Source: Oscillospiraceae bacterium
Lineage (GTDB): Bacteria > Bacillota > Clostridia > Oscillospirales > Acutalibacteraceae
NCBI GenBank assembly: GCA_029012165.1
Contig: JAQXLO010000065.1
Span: forward strand, 1 to 58,351
DNA length: 58,351 nucleotides
Reading direction: 5' to 3'
Part shown: piece by piece, positions 43,724 to 52,076 of the stretch
Position numbering within the stretch: the stretch's first letter is position 1
Layout: every line of letters starts with the position of its first letter
Made by a program: the position numbers and the translations under genes
The notes under the pieces: model-generated
Database searches by the model: none
Told to the model about the DNA's origin: nothing
What the model saw: the letters and a program-made list of their open reading frames with translations, nothing else

Positions 43724-43756
43724 GAAAAAACACCGCCGCACATCAGGCGGCAGTGT
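43724..43756 (-). terminator. Terminator of the cohesin-like gene
   Basis: On the minus strand ACACTGCC pairs with GGCGGTGT (one G-T pair), followed by TTTTTT. Confidence 0.8.
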
Positions 43757-43764
43757 CTCTTCTG

Positions 43765-45537
43765 TTATCGGAGTTTTTCCATCCCGACATATTCCTGCAC
43801 GAGGACGGGAAGCTTGCGGAACAGTGCTTTGAAGAAAGCGGCGAGTTTGGCGAAGAAGCCGGTTTTGACACTGACGGTCTCGGTTTCGGATTCGGCGAGT
43901 GTCTTGCCGTCCTGCATATACTTCGCCTGCACTGTAAAGGTTTTCTTGGCTTCTTTCACGGTATAGGTGTCGCCCGTACCCATGTCCTTGCCGTCCACGA
44001 ACCAGTGCACTTCGGCGCCGTCCACAGGGCTGTTTACCACTGCGGCAAAGGTAATGGTCGTTCTGTAGTCCACTGTCCGACTGCTTTGGAAATTGCGAAC
44101 CGCAACCGTCGGCAGCATGGGAATCGGCAGGGTCTCAAAGGCAGCGCAGGCGGAACATTCCCGTCTTTTTTGACCGGCTTCGGTCTGCGTCGCTTCCTTG
44201 ACAACGACCCATGCGCCGAAGGAATGCCCCAACGCTTCCGTTTCGTCGCTCTTATAGCTGTCGCCGCAGGCGGAACAGGTGTAGGTGGTGCAGCCCTTTT
44301 CCGTGCAGGTGGGCGGTGTGACAACGGAATCATACTTGTGTCCCGCTGCCTCTGTTTCATCGGCGGTGTAACTGTCGCCGCACATGGAACAGGTATAAGT
44401 AGTATAGCCCTTTTCCGTACAGGTGGGTGGTGTGACGGCAGAGCTGTATTTGTGTCCCGGCGCATCCGTTTCGTTGTCCGTGTAGCTGTCCCCGCAGGCG
44501 GAGCAGGTATAAGTAGTATACCCCTTTTCCGTGCAGGTGGGCGGCGTCACGGTGCTGTCATAATCGTGACCCAGCGCTGGTATCTCCTGCGTTTCGCTGA
44601 GCCGTTCATCACAAACAGCACAGACAGTGTATTCCTCCCCCTTCGCCGTACAGGTCGGTTCGGTGCGGACTGTCTTTTCCGTGTGCGGGATCGTTTCGAT
44701 GTCCTCCGTGTAGCTGTCCCCGCAGCGGGAACAGGTATAGGTCGCCGCACCCGTTTCCGTGCAAGTCGCTTCTTTCGTCACGGTGCAGTCATAATCGTGA
44801 CCCAGTGCAGGTATCTCCTGCGTTTCGCTGAGCCGTTCATCGCAAACAGCACAGGCAGTGTATTCCTCTCCCTTTGCCGTACAGGTCGGCTCGGTGCGGA
44901 CTGTCTTTTCCGTGTGCGGGATTGTTTCAATGTCCTCCGTGTAGCTGTCGCCGCACACGGAACAGGTGTAGGTGGTATAGCCTTTCTCCGTACAGGTGGG
45001 CGGTGTCACGACGGAGGTATATTCATGGGTATGCGCACCGGAGCTCGTCACGGTGACGGTGCCGCTCTGTGTCTGGAAAGAAACCGGCTGCAGGTCGCAG
45101 TTGAAGCAGGAACTGCTGCTGCAAGTCAGCGAAACCGTCGTATCCCCAAGGGGTGCATCTTCCCGAACTTGGAAGGTAAAGGTCACCAAGATGCCATCCT
45201 GCGTGTGGTTCGTCGTGGACAGGGAATCCGACCACAGCACGTTGTAGGGCACTGCCGTCTTGTCGCCGCCGGGCACCATGGTGCCGGTACCCAGCAGACC
45301 ACCGTCCTGCACTGTCGTCAGCGTCAACACGTCGGGATCATAGCTGATCTGCACAAGGGCGGCAATGATGCCGGGATTGCGGACAATCTCCACCGCCACA
45401 TCCACGCTTTCCCCGGGGTGGGTCGTCACGCTGACGATGCGCAGCGTCGGTTCCTCTGCCGCCGAAGCCAGCGTACCCGTCCCGAGCGCCAGCAGGGTTG
45501 CCAATAGTATACTGCACACCTTTTTCCAAAACATCAT
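43765..45537 (-). CDS. Secreted cohesin-like protein with eight Cys-rich repeats
   Basis: This 590-residue protein has a signal peptide (ILLATLLALGTGTLASA). A cohesin-like domain spans about 30-165 (HPGESVDVAVEIVRNPGI, VQISYDPDVLTLTTV). Eight repeats of 37-40 residues follow (PTCTEKGYTTYTCSVCGDSY..GH); the eighth is degenerate. Paired Cys in TCSxCGDSY suggest a Zn or disulfide knuckle. An Ig-like domain and the amphipathic tail FFAKLAAFFKALFRKLPVLV end the protein. No dockerin is encoded in the window. GAAAGGGG precedes ATG 45537. Confidence 0.82.
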   Translation of the reverse strand: MMFWKKVCSILLATLLALGTGTLASAAEEPTLRIVSVTTHPGESVDVAVEIVRNPGIIAALVQISYDPDVLTLTTVQDGGLLGTGTMVPGGDKTAVPYNVLWSDSLSTTNHTQDGILVTFTFQVREDAPLGDTTVSLTCSSSSCFNCDLQPVSFQTQSGTVTVTSSGAHTHEYTSVVTPPTCTEKGYTTYTCSVCGDSYTEDIETIPHTEKTVRTEPTCTAKGEEYTACAVCDERLSETQEIPALGHDYDCTVTKEATCTETGAATYTCSRCGDSYTEDIETIPHTEKTVRTEPTCTAKGEEYTVCAVCDERLSETQEIPALGHDYDSTVTPPTCTEKGYTTYTCSACGDSYTDNETDAPGHKYSSAVTPPTCTEKGYTTYTCSMCGDSYTADETEAAGHKYDSVVTPPTCTEKGCTTYTCSACGDSYKSDETEALGHSFGAWVVVKEATQTEAGQKRRECSACAAFETLPIPMLPTVAVRNFQSSRTVDYRTTITFAAVVNSPVDGAEVHWFVDGKDMGTGDTYTVKEAKKTFTVQAKYMQDGKTLAESETETVSVKTGFFAKLAAFFKALFRKLPVLVQEYVGMEKLR

Positions 45538-45596
45538 GGTTCTGTCCCCTTTCCTGAACTTTTCCACCTTTAATGGTAATATAAAACCCCGAAAAC

Positions 45597-45634
45597 GTCA
45601 AGAAAATATTTTGCAAAGTACATATTTTCTTGAC
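45597..45634. promoter_or_regulatory. 12-bp inverted repeat spanning divergent -35 boxes
   Basis: GTCAAGAAAATA (45597-45608) and TATTTTCTTGAC (45623-45634) are perfect reverse complements around 14 bases. Each arm contains part of an outward-facing TTGACG, consistent with one operator controlling both genes. Confidence 0.6.
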
Positions 45635-45658
45635 GGGTCTGCATATCTATGGTAAAAT
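45630..45658 (+). promoter_or_regulatory. Promoter for ddl
   Basis: TTGACG (45630-45635), 17 bases, TAAAAT (45653-45658). A mirror-image TTGACG (45596-45601, minus) faces the cohesin-like gene. Confidence 0.65.
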
Positions 45659-45697
45659 CAATATTTGTAAAAGTATGACTGAAAGGATTATCCAAGC

Positions 45698-46765
45698 ATG
45701 AAACGAGTACTTGTCTTATTCGGCGGCGTTTCCTCGGAGTACGAGGTCTCCCTGCGTTCGGCAAAATCGGTCATCGACTGCATCGACAGAAGTCTCTGGG
45801 AGGTTCTGACTGTCGGCATCACCAAGGACGGTCAATGGTTCCTGTACAGCGGAAGCAGCGCAAGGATCGAAAGCGGTGCATGGTGCACCGACACAGAAAA
45901 TCTCGCCCCCGCCATCCTTTCCCCCGACCGCCTTGTGCACGGCCTGACGGTATTCCGCACGGACGGCGTGGAAAATGTGCCTGTGGATGTGGTTTTCCCC
46001 GTCCTGCACGGCAAAAACGGGGAGGACGGCACCATGCAGGGCTTTTTGCAGCTGGCGGGCATCCCCTTTGTCGGCTGTGACACCCTGTCCTCCGCCATGA
46101 GTATGGACAAAGCCGCCACCAACACCATGGCCGACCACATCCATATGCCCCAGGCCAAGTGGCTGTGCACCAACAGGTGGGACTACAACGGCGACAGCGT
46201 CGCCTTTCGGCGGGAATGCACCGAAAAGCTGGGCTATCCCCTGTTTGTAAAGCCTGCCAACGCCGGCTCCTCCGTGGGAATTTCCAAGGTCTATTCCGAA
46301 GCAGCGCTGGACGAGGCCATTCGCCTCGCCTTTGAGCACGATACCAAGGTCGTTTTGGAGGAGGGCATCGACGGCTATGAGCTGGAATGCGCCGTCATCG
46401 GCAACGAAACGCCCGAGGCGCCCATGGTGGGCGAAGTGATGCCCTGCAACGACTTCTACGACTACGACGCCAAATACATCGCCGGCGACAGCGCACTGTA
46501 TATCCCCGCCCGTATCACCCCCGAAGCCTTCCGCACCGTGCAGGAATATGCCGTGCGGATCTACCGCACCCTGGGCTGTTCCGGTCTGTCCCGTGTGGAT
46601 TTTTTCCTGCGCAAGAGCGACGGTCAGGTTCTCTTTAACGAGATCAACACCATCCCCGGATTCACTTCCATCAGTATGTATTCCAAGATGCTGGTCGCCG
46701 CAGGCATCCCCTACGGGGAGATCGTGAACCGCCTGCTGCGCCTTGCCATGGAGAAGTGGAGCTGA
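45698..46765 (+). CDS. ddl: D-alanine--D-alanine ligase
   Basis: This 355-residue ATP-grasp ligase has LVLFGGVSSEYEVSLRSA, VFPVLHGKNGEDGTMQG, KPANAGSSVGISK, ECAVIGNE and the C-terminal FNEINTIPGFTSISMY. The omega-loop FYDYDAKY has Tyr rather than the His-containing segment of D-lactate-type Van ligases, so D-Ala-D-Ala is the expected product. It supplies peptidoglycan precursors. GAAAGGA precedes ATG 45698. Confidence 0.95.
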   Translation: MKRVLVLFGGVSSEYEVSLRSAKSVIDCIDRSLWEVLTVGITKDGQWFLYSGSSARIESGAWCTDTENLAPAILSPDRLVHGLTVFRTDGVENVPVDVVFPVLHGKNGEDGTMQGFLQLAGIPFVGCDTLSSAMSMDKAATNTMADHIHMPQAKWLCTNRWDYNGDSVAFRRECTEKLGYPLFVKPANAGSSVGISKVYSEAALDEAIRLAFEHDTKVVLEEGIDGYELECAVIGNETPEAPMVGEVMPCNDFYDYDAKYIAGDSALYIPARITPEAFRTVQEYAVRIYRTLGCSGLSRVDFFLRKSDGQVLFNEINTIPGFTSISMYSKMLVAAGIPYGEIVNRLLRLAMEKWS

Positions 46766-46766
46766 C

Positions 46767-47216
46767 ATGGAAAAGAAAACGATCCTTTTGACGATTCGTG
46801 ACCGTCACATTCAGGACGGCGAAGCCGACAGCTCGGAGCTGATCACCACAGGAACCTTCCAAGGCACGGCGGAGGATTTCACCATCTGCTACAACGAGCA
46901 GGACGATGCCCTGAAAAGCTGTGTCACCACTGTGCGTGTCGAGGGTCAGGAGCGCATCACCATGGTGCGCACCGGCAGTACCACGGCGGAGCTGATCCTC
47001 GAAAAAAACAAGCGGCATAATTGCCACTACAATACCCCCTACGGCAGTTTTGTTTTGGGCGTGTACGCCAAGGAGATCGTCTCCCAGGTTCTCCCCGAGG
47101 AGGCCTGCGGCGCCGTGGCGTTCCGCTACACGCTGGATTTCAACTCTGCCAACAGCACCGAAAATGAACTCAACATACTCTTTAAGGAGGCAACGTCCAA
47201 TGTCCCTGATTGTTAA
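46767..47216 (+). CDS. DUF1934 (YwiB-like) beta-barrel protein
   Basis: This 149-residue protein has the DUF1934 pattern: an early acidic DGEADSSELITTGTF, YNEQDD, ITMVRTG and NTPYGSFVLGVYA, then LDFNSANSTENELNI. It is a small lipocalin-like barrel of unknown function. It starts directly after ddl and overlaps argS by 17 bases. In Bacillus ywiB also precedes argS, so the link is conserved. Confidence 0.88.
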   Translation: MEKKTILLTIRDRHIQDGEADSSELITTGTFQGTAEDFTICYNEQDDALKSCVTTVRVEGQERITMVRTGSTTAELILEKNKRHNCHYNTPYGSFVLGVYAKEIVSQVLPEEACGAVAFRYTLDFNSANSTENELNILFKEATSNVPDC

Positions 47217-48885
47217 AAAAGTCCAGCAGGACATCCGTGAAAAAATTCTTGAAGCCACCGCCCGTGCCATGGCCGACGGCACTCTGCCCACCGTTCCCAC
47301 GGGCGACTTCATCATCGAAGTGCCCGCCGACCGCAAAAACGGCGACTTCTCCTCCAATGCCGCCATGGCATGGGCGAGGGATTTTCACAAAGCCCCCCGC
47401 ATGATCGCCGATGCGATCGTTTCCCACATGGATCTCGCCGGCACCTATCTGGAGCGCTGTGAAATGGCGGGTGCGGGTTTCCTCAATTTCTACCTTGCCG
47501 ACACCTACTATGCCGCCATTCTGCGGGATATCCGCAACAAGGGTGCCGATTACGGCCGCTCCGACTACGGCAAGGGACAGCGCATCAACGTGGAATTCAT
47601 CTCCGCCAACCCCACCGGTCCCATGCACATGGGCAATGCCCGAGGCGGTGCGCTGGGCGACTGTCTGGCGGCTGTGATGGATGCCGCCGGGTACGAAGTG
47701 TCCCGGGAATTTTACGTCAACGATGCCGGCAACCAGATCGAAAAATTTGCCCTGTCTCTGGACATTCGCTACCGCCAGCACTTCGGCGAAGAGATCGAAA
47801 TGCCCGAGGACAGCTACCACGGCGAGGACATCAAGGAACACGCCGAAGCTTTTGCCGCCCTGTACGGCGACAAATATCTGCACGAGGACGAGGCTGTCCG
47901 CCGCAAGGCACTGGTGGACTACGCCCTGCCGAAAAATATTGACCTCATGCGGGAAAATGTTGCCAAGTACCGCATCGTCTACGACAAGTGGTTCTTTGAA
48001 AGCGAGCTGCACAAGGGCGAGGTCGCCGAGGTCATTCAGCTGATGCGGGACAAGGGTCTGACCTACGAAAAGGACGGCGCCCTTTGGTACAAGGCAACCG
48101 AACACGGCGGCGAAAAGGACGAGGTGCTCATCCGTGCCAACGGCAACCCCACCTACTTCGCCGCAGACATCGCCTACCACCGCAACAAATTGCAGGTGCG
48201 TGGGTTTGACAAAGCCATCGACATCTGGGGCGCCGACCACCACGGGCACGTCGCCCGCATGAAGGGCGCACTCGAAGCCATCGGTATCGACGGCGGCAAG
48301 CTGGACGTCATTCTCATGCAGCTGGTGCGTCTGATGAGCGGCGGCGAAGTGGTACGTATGTCCAAGCGCACGGGCAAAGCCATCACCCTGACCGACCTGC
48401 TGAACGACATTCCCATTGACGCCGTGCGTTTCCTGTTCAATATGCGTGAACCCGGCTCGCAGATGGAATTTGACCTCGACCTTGCCGTGGAACAAAGCGC
48501 CCAGAATCCGGTGTATTACTGCCAGTATGCCCACGCAAGAATTTGCAGCATCTTCCGCAAACTGGAGGCGGACGGCATCACGCCCCGGGACTGCACCGAG
48601 GCGGAGCTGATGCGGCTGAACGCCCCCGAGGAGCGGGAGCTGATTCGCCATCTGGCTTCCCTGACGGACGAGATCATCACCGCCGCCAAAAATTACGACC
48701 CGGCGAAGATCACCCGCTACACCATCGACCTTGCTTCCCTCTTCCACAAGTTCTACAACGCCTGCCGTGTTTCCGTGGAGGATGAAGCCCTCATGCAGGC
48801 AAGACTGTTCCTGTGCGCCTGTGTGCGGGACACCATCAAAAATATCCTCACGATGCTCAAAATCAGCGTCCCCGAAACGATGTAA
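47200..48885 (+). CDS. argS: Arginyl-tRNA synthetase
   Basis: This 561-residue class I synthetase has the N-terminal Add1 domain, the signature NPTGPMHMGNARGG (HIGH-equivalent HMGN), the Arg-site YVNDAGNQIEKF, and RMSKRTGKA (KMSKS-equivalent). The C-terminal DALR anticodon domain ends CACVRDTIKNILTMLKIS. ATG 47200 follows AAGGAGG inside the end of the DUF1934 gene. Confidence 0.97.
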   Translation: MSLIVKKVQQDIREKILEATARAMADGTLPTVPTGDFIIEVPADRKNGDFSSNAAMAWARDFHKAPRMIADAIVSHMDLAGTYLERCEMAGAGFLNFYLADTYYAAILRDIRNKGADYGRSDYGKGQRINVEFISANPTGPMHMGNARGGALGDCLAAVMDAAGYEVSREFYVNDAGNQIEKFALSLDIRYRQHFGEEIEMPEDSYHGEDIKEHAEAFAALYGDKYLHEDEAVRRKALVDYALPKNIDLMRENVAKYRIVYDKWFFESELHKGEVAEVIQLMRDKGLTYEKDGALWYKATEHGGEKDEVLIRANGNPTYFAADIAYHRNKLQVRGFDKAIDIWGADHHGHVARMKGALEAIGIDGGKLDVILMQLVRLMSGGEVVRMSKRTGKAITLTDLLNDIPIDAVRFLFNMREPGSQMEFDLDLAVEQSAQNPVYYCQYAHARICSIFRKLEADGITPRDCTEAELMRLNAPEERELIRHLASLTDEIITAAKNYDPAKITRYTIDLASLFHKFYNACRVSVEDEALMQARLFLCACVRDTIKNILTMLKISVPETM

Positions 48886-48900
48886 ACCAGCCCAAACGCA

Positions 48901-48946
48901 AGGACTGCCGCATCCCGTAAAGGCTTGCGACAGTCCTGTTTTTTTG
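48901..48946 (+). terminator. Terminator of the ddl-argS run
   Basis: AGGACTG pairs with CAGTCCT, with further inner GCA/TGC pairing, followed by GTTTTTTT. Confidence 0.85.
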
Positions 48947-48957
48947 TAATTTTCGTT

Positions 48958-49509
48958 TTACCGCTCGGGAGAGTAGGTAAACACCATATCCTCGCCCGCA
49001 TTCTCCTCGGCATCTTCCCAGCGCATCGTTTTGTCCTCGCCCATGCGGAACGTGCCGCTGCCGTTCTCGGAAAGCACTTCACGGGTTTCCTCGCCCTCGT
49101 CCGTATAGCTCACCAAGGTTTTCACGGCGTCGGCATAGGTGAAGGTATCGCTGTCCGGGTGATAGACCGCCGTCATTTTCCACTCCACGGACTGCCATGC
49201 GCTGTCGCCCCATTGAATCAGAATCTCCGCCTCATCGTCGCTCGTCGCCTGTATGCGCACGGTGCATCGGCCTTCGCCGTAAGTGCCGGCGTAATCCTCT
49301 GCCGTGCGTACGGCAATCGTCGGCTCGGTCTGCGCCGCCGTTGTCGAAGCGGCCGCTTCGGTTGTCTGCGCCGCCGTTGTTGTCGAAGCGGCCGCTTCGG
49401 TCGTCTGCGCTTCGGTCGTCTGCGCTTCGGGCGTCTGTTTGTCGCACGCCGTGAAGCTGAACACAGTCAACGCCAAAGACAGTGTGATTGCAATCATACG
49501 TTTATGCAT
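48958..49509 (-). CDS. Lipoprotein with Thr/Glu/Ala repeat linker
   Basis: This 183-residue protein has a lipobox (VFSFTAC). A low-complexity linker (repeated QTTEA and AAASTT units, about 25-62) precedes a beta-rich domain of about 115 residues (YAGTYGEGRCTVRIQATSDD, GTFRMGEDKTMRWED) that resembles lipocalin-like bacterial lipoproteins. AAAGGAG precedes ATG 49509. The linker DNA contains repeated CGAAGCGGCCGCTTCG palindromes. Function is unknown. Confidence 0.78.
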   Translation of the reverse strand: MHKRMIAITLSLALTVFSFTACDKQTPEAQTTEAQTTEAAASTTTAAQTTEAAASTTAAQTEPTIAVRTAEDYAGTYGEGRCTVRIQATSDDEAEILIQWGDSAWQSVEWKMTAVYHPDSDTFTYADAVKTLVSYTDEGEETREVLSENGSGTFRMGEDKTMRWEDAEENAGEDMVFTYSPER

Positions 49510-49583
49510 TTCGACATCTCCTTTATTCATTCAAAAAGCCGTGCTTCACAAGAGTGGAACACGGCTTCTTTATAGGCACAAGA

Positions 49584-51641
49584 TTAGATTTTCATTGCCA
49601 CTTCATAGGCACGCCACACGACGGAACGCAGGTTGCCGATCTCCAAGCAGTCGCCCACCAGATGGACGTTCTTGCCCTTGGGCGCCAAGGGTGCGGGAAT
49701 GTAACCGGCACAGCTGATGACGGAATCGCAGGGAATGTCGATCTCCTTACCGTCCTTGGTGCCGCAGACGATGGAATCGTCCCGCACCGCCTTGAGGGTG
49801 GTCTCCAGATAGACGGGCGTCTTGTGCAGCTCGAACCACTCACGCAGATAGGAGGAGTTGGCAAGGCAAACACCCTTCTGCGCCACTAAGTCGTCCTTCA
49901 TTTCCACGATGATGGGCTTTTTGCCCTGCAGGGCAAGCTCATAGGCGATCTCACTGCCGGTCAGACCGCCGCCGATAACGGCAACCGTCTCGCCGACTTC
50001 CTTCTTGCCGTTGAGGAAGTCGCACGCCTCGACCATCTTTTCGTAGCCGGGCACACGCTTGAGCTGACGGGGCACGGAGCCGGTGGCGATGATCACGGGA
50101 TCGGAGCCGAATGCGGCAATGTCCTTGACCTCGTCGTTCAGATGCACTTCGATATCCAGCTTCTTCATCTGCAAGCGGTACCACTCCAGCAGTTCACGCA
50201 GCTTGCCCTTGTAGGACTCTGCACTGGCAGGGATAAAGGTGCCGCCGAGGACATCGCTCTTTTCATGGATGATGGGGTTATGACCACGCTCTTTGAGCAC
50301 ACGGGCGGCTTCCATGCCGCCGATGCCGCCGCCGACGATATGTACGGTTTTGGGCGATGTGGTCTTTTTGATGTAGTGCTTGTTCCACTGCATGGTCTCG
50401 GCGTTGACGGCGCAGCGGGACAGGTGCAGACTGTCGGACAGCTCCTGATCGTTGGCAACGCCCTTGTAGTGGCACATATTGAAACAGCCGTTGTGGCACA
50501 GGATGCACGGACGGATGTCCTCTTCCTTATCGTTCATCATCTTGGTGACCCACTGCTGGTCGGCTAAGAACGGACGGGCAAAGCCTGCACCGTCGAGCTT
50601 GCCGTCGGCGATAGACTGCGCCGCAACACGGGGATCCATGCGACCGGCGCAGATTACGGGAATGTCGCAGAACTTCTTGATATGTTCCACGTCGGCAAGG
50701 TTGCAGTTTTCGGGCATATAGATGGGCGGGTGTGCCCAGTACCATGCGTCGTAGGTGCCGTTGTCGCAGTTCAGGCAGTCGTAGCCCGCATCCTGCAGGA
50801 ACTTGACGGCGATCTCGGACTCCGCCATGTCACGACCGACCTCCACGTAGTCCTCCCCCGGCAGAGCGCCCTGACGGAAGCCCTTGGTCTTGGACACGAC
50901 GCTGTAGCGCAGAGAAACGGGGAAGTCCTTGCCGCACTCTTTTTTGATTGCCTTGACGATCTCGGCGGCGAAACGATAGCGGTTTTCCAAAGAGCCGCCG
51001 TACTCATCGGTACGTTTGTTGACATATTTCAGTGTGAACTGGTCGAGCAGATAACCCTCGTGGACAGCGTGGATCTCCACACCGTCTACGCCTGCCTCCT
51101 GCAGCAGCTTTGCAGACTTGGCAAAGGCGTCGATGAACTCCTGAATCTCTTCCTTGGTCATCTCACGGGAGGGCACCTTGTCGGACCAGCGGTTGGGTGC
51201 AGGGCTGGCAGTGGCGGTAATTTTGTCGATGTTCATGATGGGCTTGCTGATGGTACGCACGACGGGCGTGTTGTACAGCATCTCCATCATGCTGTCAATG
51301 GTGAACGAACGGCCGAAACCGGCAGTCAGCTGAACGAACAGCTTGGCGCCTGTCTTGTGGAATTCGGGCATCCATTTCGCCAGATCCTTGTACATCTTTT
51401 TCTTTTTGTGCAGCCACTGTCCGAGCATCGGGTTGTACACAGGCTGACAGCCCGGCAGAACAAGGCCGCAGTTGTTTTTGGCGACTTCCATGATGAAGCG
51501 TGCGCCGGCCTTGTCGAAGTGGTTCACTTCCATCCAACCGAAGAGGTCAGTGCCGCCCATACTGGTCAGTACGATGCGGTTTTTGATCTCACAGTTGCCG
51601 ATTTTCCACGGGGTGAATAAGGGGGCTAATTTCTGATCCAT
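49584..51641 (-). CDS. Old-Yellow-Enzyme-family NADH:flavin / 2-enoate-type reductase
   Basis: This 685-residue protein has an N-terminal FMN TIM barrel (LFTPWKIGNCEIKNRIVLTS, GVDGVEIHAVHEGYLLDQF). A [4Fe-4S] motif follows (CILCHNGCFNMC), then an FAD/NAD(P) domain (HIVGGGIGGMEAARVL, VAVIGGGLTGSEIAYEL). This is the layout of 2,4-dienoyl-CoA reductase, 2-enoate reductase and bile-acid BaiCD/BaiH proteins. The substrate cannot be chosen from sequence. GAGGAGAG precedes ATG 51641. It is monocistronic, so no bai operon. Confidence 0.9.
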   Translation of the reverse strand: MDQKLAPLFTPWKIGNCEIKNRIVLTSMGGTDLFGWMEVNHFDKAGARFIMEVAKNNCGLVLPGCQPVYNPMLGQWLHKKKKMYKDLAKWMPEFHKTGAKLFVQLTAGFGRSFTIDSMMEMLYNTPVVRTISKPIMNIDKITATASPAPNRWSDKVPSREMTKEEIQEFIDAFAKSAKLLQEAGVDGVEIHAVHEGYLLDQFTLKYVNKRTDEYGGSLENRYRFAAEIVKAIKKECGKDFPVSLRYSVVSKTKGFRQGALPGEDYVEVGRDMAESEIAVKFLQDAGYDCLNCDNGTYDAWYWAHPPIYMPENCNLADVEHIKKFCDIPVICAGRMDPRVAAQSIADGKLDGAGFARPFLADQQWVTKMMNDKEEDIRPCILCHNGCFNMCHYKGVANDQELSDSLHLSRCAVNAETMQWNKHYIKKTTSPKTVHIVGGGIGGMEAARVLKERGHNPIIHEKSDVLGGTFIPASAESYKGKLRELLEWYRLQMKKLDIEVHLNDEVKDIAAFGSDPVIIATGSVPRQLKRVPGYEKMVEACDFLNGKKEVGETVAVIGGGLTGSEIAYELALQGKKPIIVEMKDDLVAQKGVCLANSSYLREWFELHKTPVYLETTLKAVRDDSIVCGTKDGKEIDIPCDSVISCAGYIPAPLAPKGKNVHLVGDCLEIGNLRSVVWRAYEVAMKI

Positions 51642-51718
51642 GCTCTGTCTCTCCTCACATAAAATTCGGCAAAACACCTATGATATTATTGTACATTTTT
51701 TTGTGCGTTTGTCAAGAT

Positions 51719-51756
51719 GAAAACAAAAGAAAGCGCCGCCAAAAGACGACACTTTC
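51719..51756 (-). terminator. Terminator of the GT2 / membrane-protein operon
   Basis: On the minus strand GAAAGTGTCG pairs with CGGCGCTTTC (G-T pairs allowed), followed by TTTTGTTTTC. Confidence 0.65.
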
Positions 51757-51782
51757 ATCGGTAACAGGTTCGTCGCTTTGCC

Positions 51783-52073
51783 CTACCTCTGCTCCCCGCC
51801 GAGATAGTCGTCTGTGGATTTAGAATAGGGGTTTTTGTTCTCCGGGTACGGGGTCGGTGTATCGGCGGCACGGTTGGCGAGTGAAAACACCACCGTAATC
51901 ACCAGCGCATACAGCACCCAAATGCCCAAAAGGACAAACGTCGGAAACAGCGGGAAGTGCAGCCACAAGTGCAGGCAATAGTACACAATCGCCGCCACAC
52001 ACCACTCGAAACGAAATACCATATTCAGCAGCAGACACAGAATAAATCCGTGGTCTTTTGCCGTTCTTCGCAT
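51783..52073 (-). CDS. Small two-helix membrane protein
   Basis: This 96-residue protein has two membrane helices (about 10-34 and 41-65, FPTFVLLGIWVLYALVITVV) and a polar Tyr/Pro-rich tail. The ribosome site GGAGGAATAATTC overlaps the stop of the upstream gene. It is last in the operon with the polytopic protein and GT2; probably an accessory subunit, function unknown. Confidence 0.68.
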   Translation of the reverse strand: MRRTAKDHGFILCLLLNMVFRFEWCVAAIVYYCLHLWLHFPLFPTFVLLGIWVLYALVITVVFSLANRAADTPTPYPENKNPYSKSTDDYLGGEQR

Positions 52074-52076
52074 GAA

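Noticed and set aside
44240..45010. Regular repeats resembling a CRISPR array
   Set aside because: The periodicity encodes the eight Cys-rich protein repeats in an open frame; repeats are diverged and there are no spacers.
49584..51641. Bile-acid 7-dehydroxylation gene (baiCD/baiH)
   Set aside because: Domain layout fits, but the gene is monocistronic with no other bai genes; the family has many substrates, so the name was not applied.
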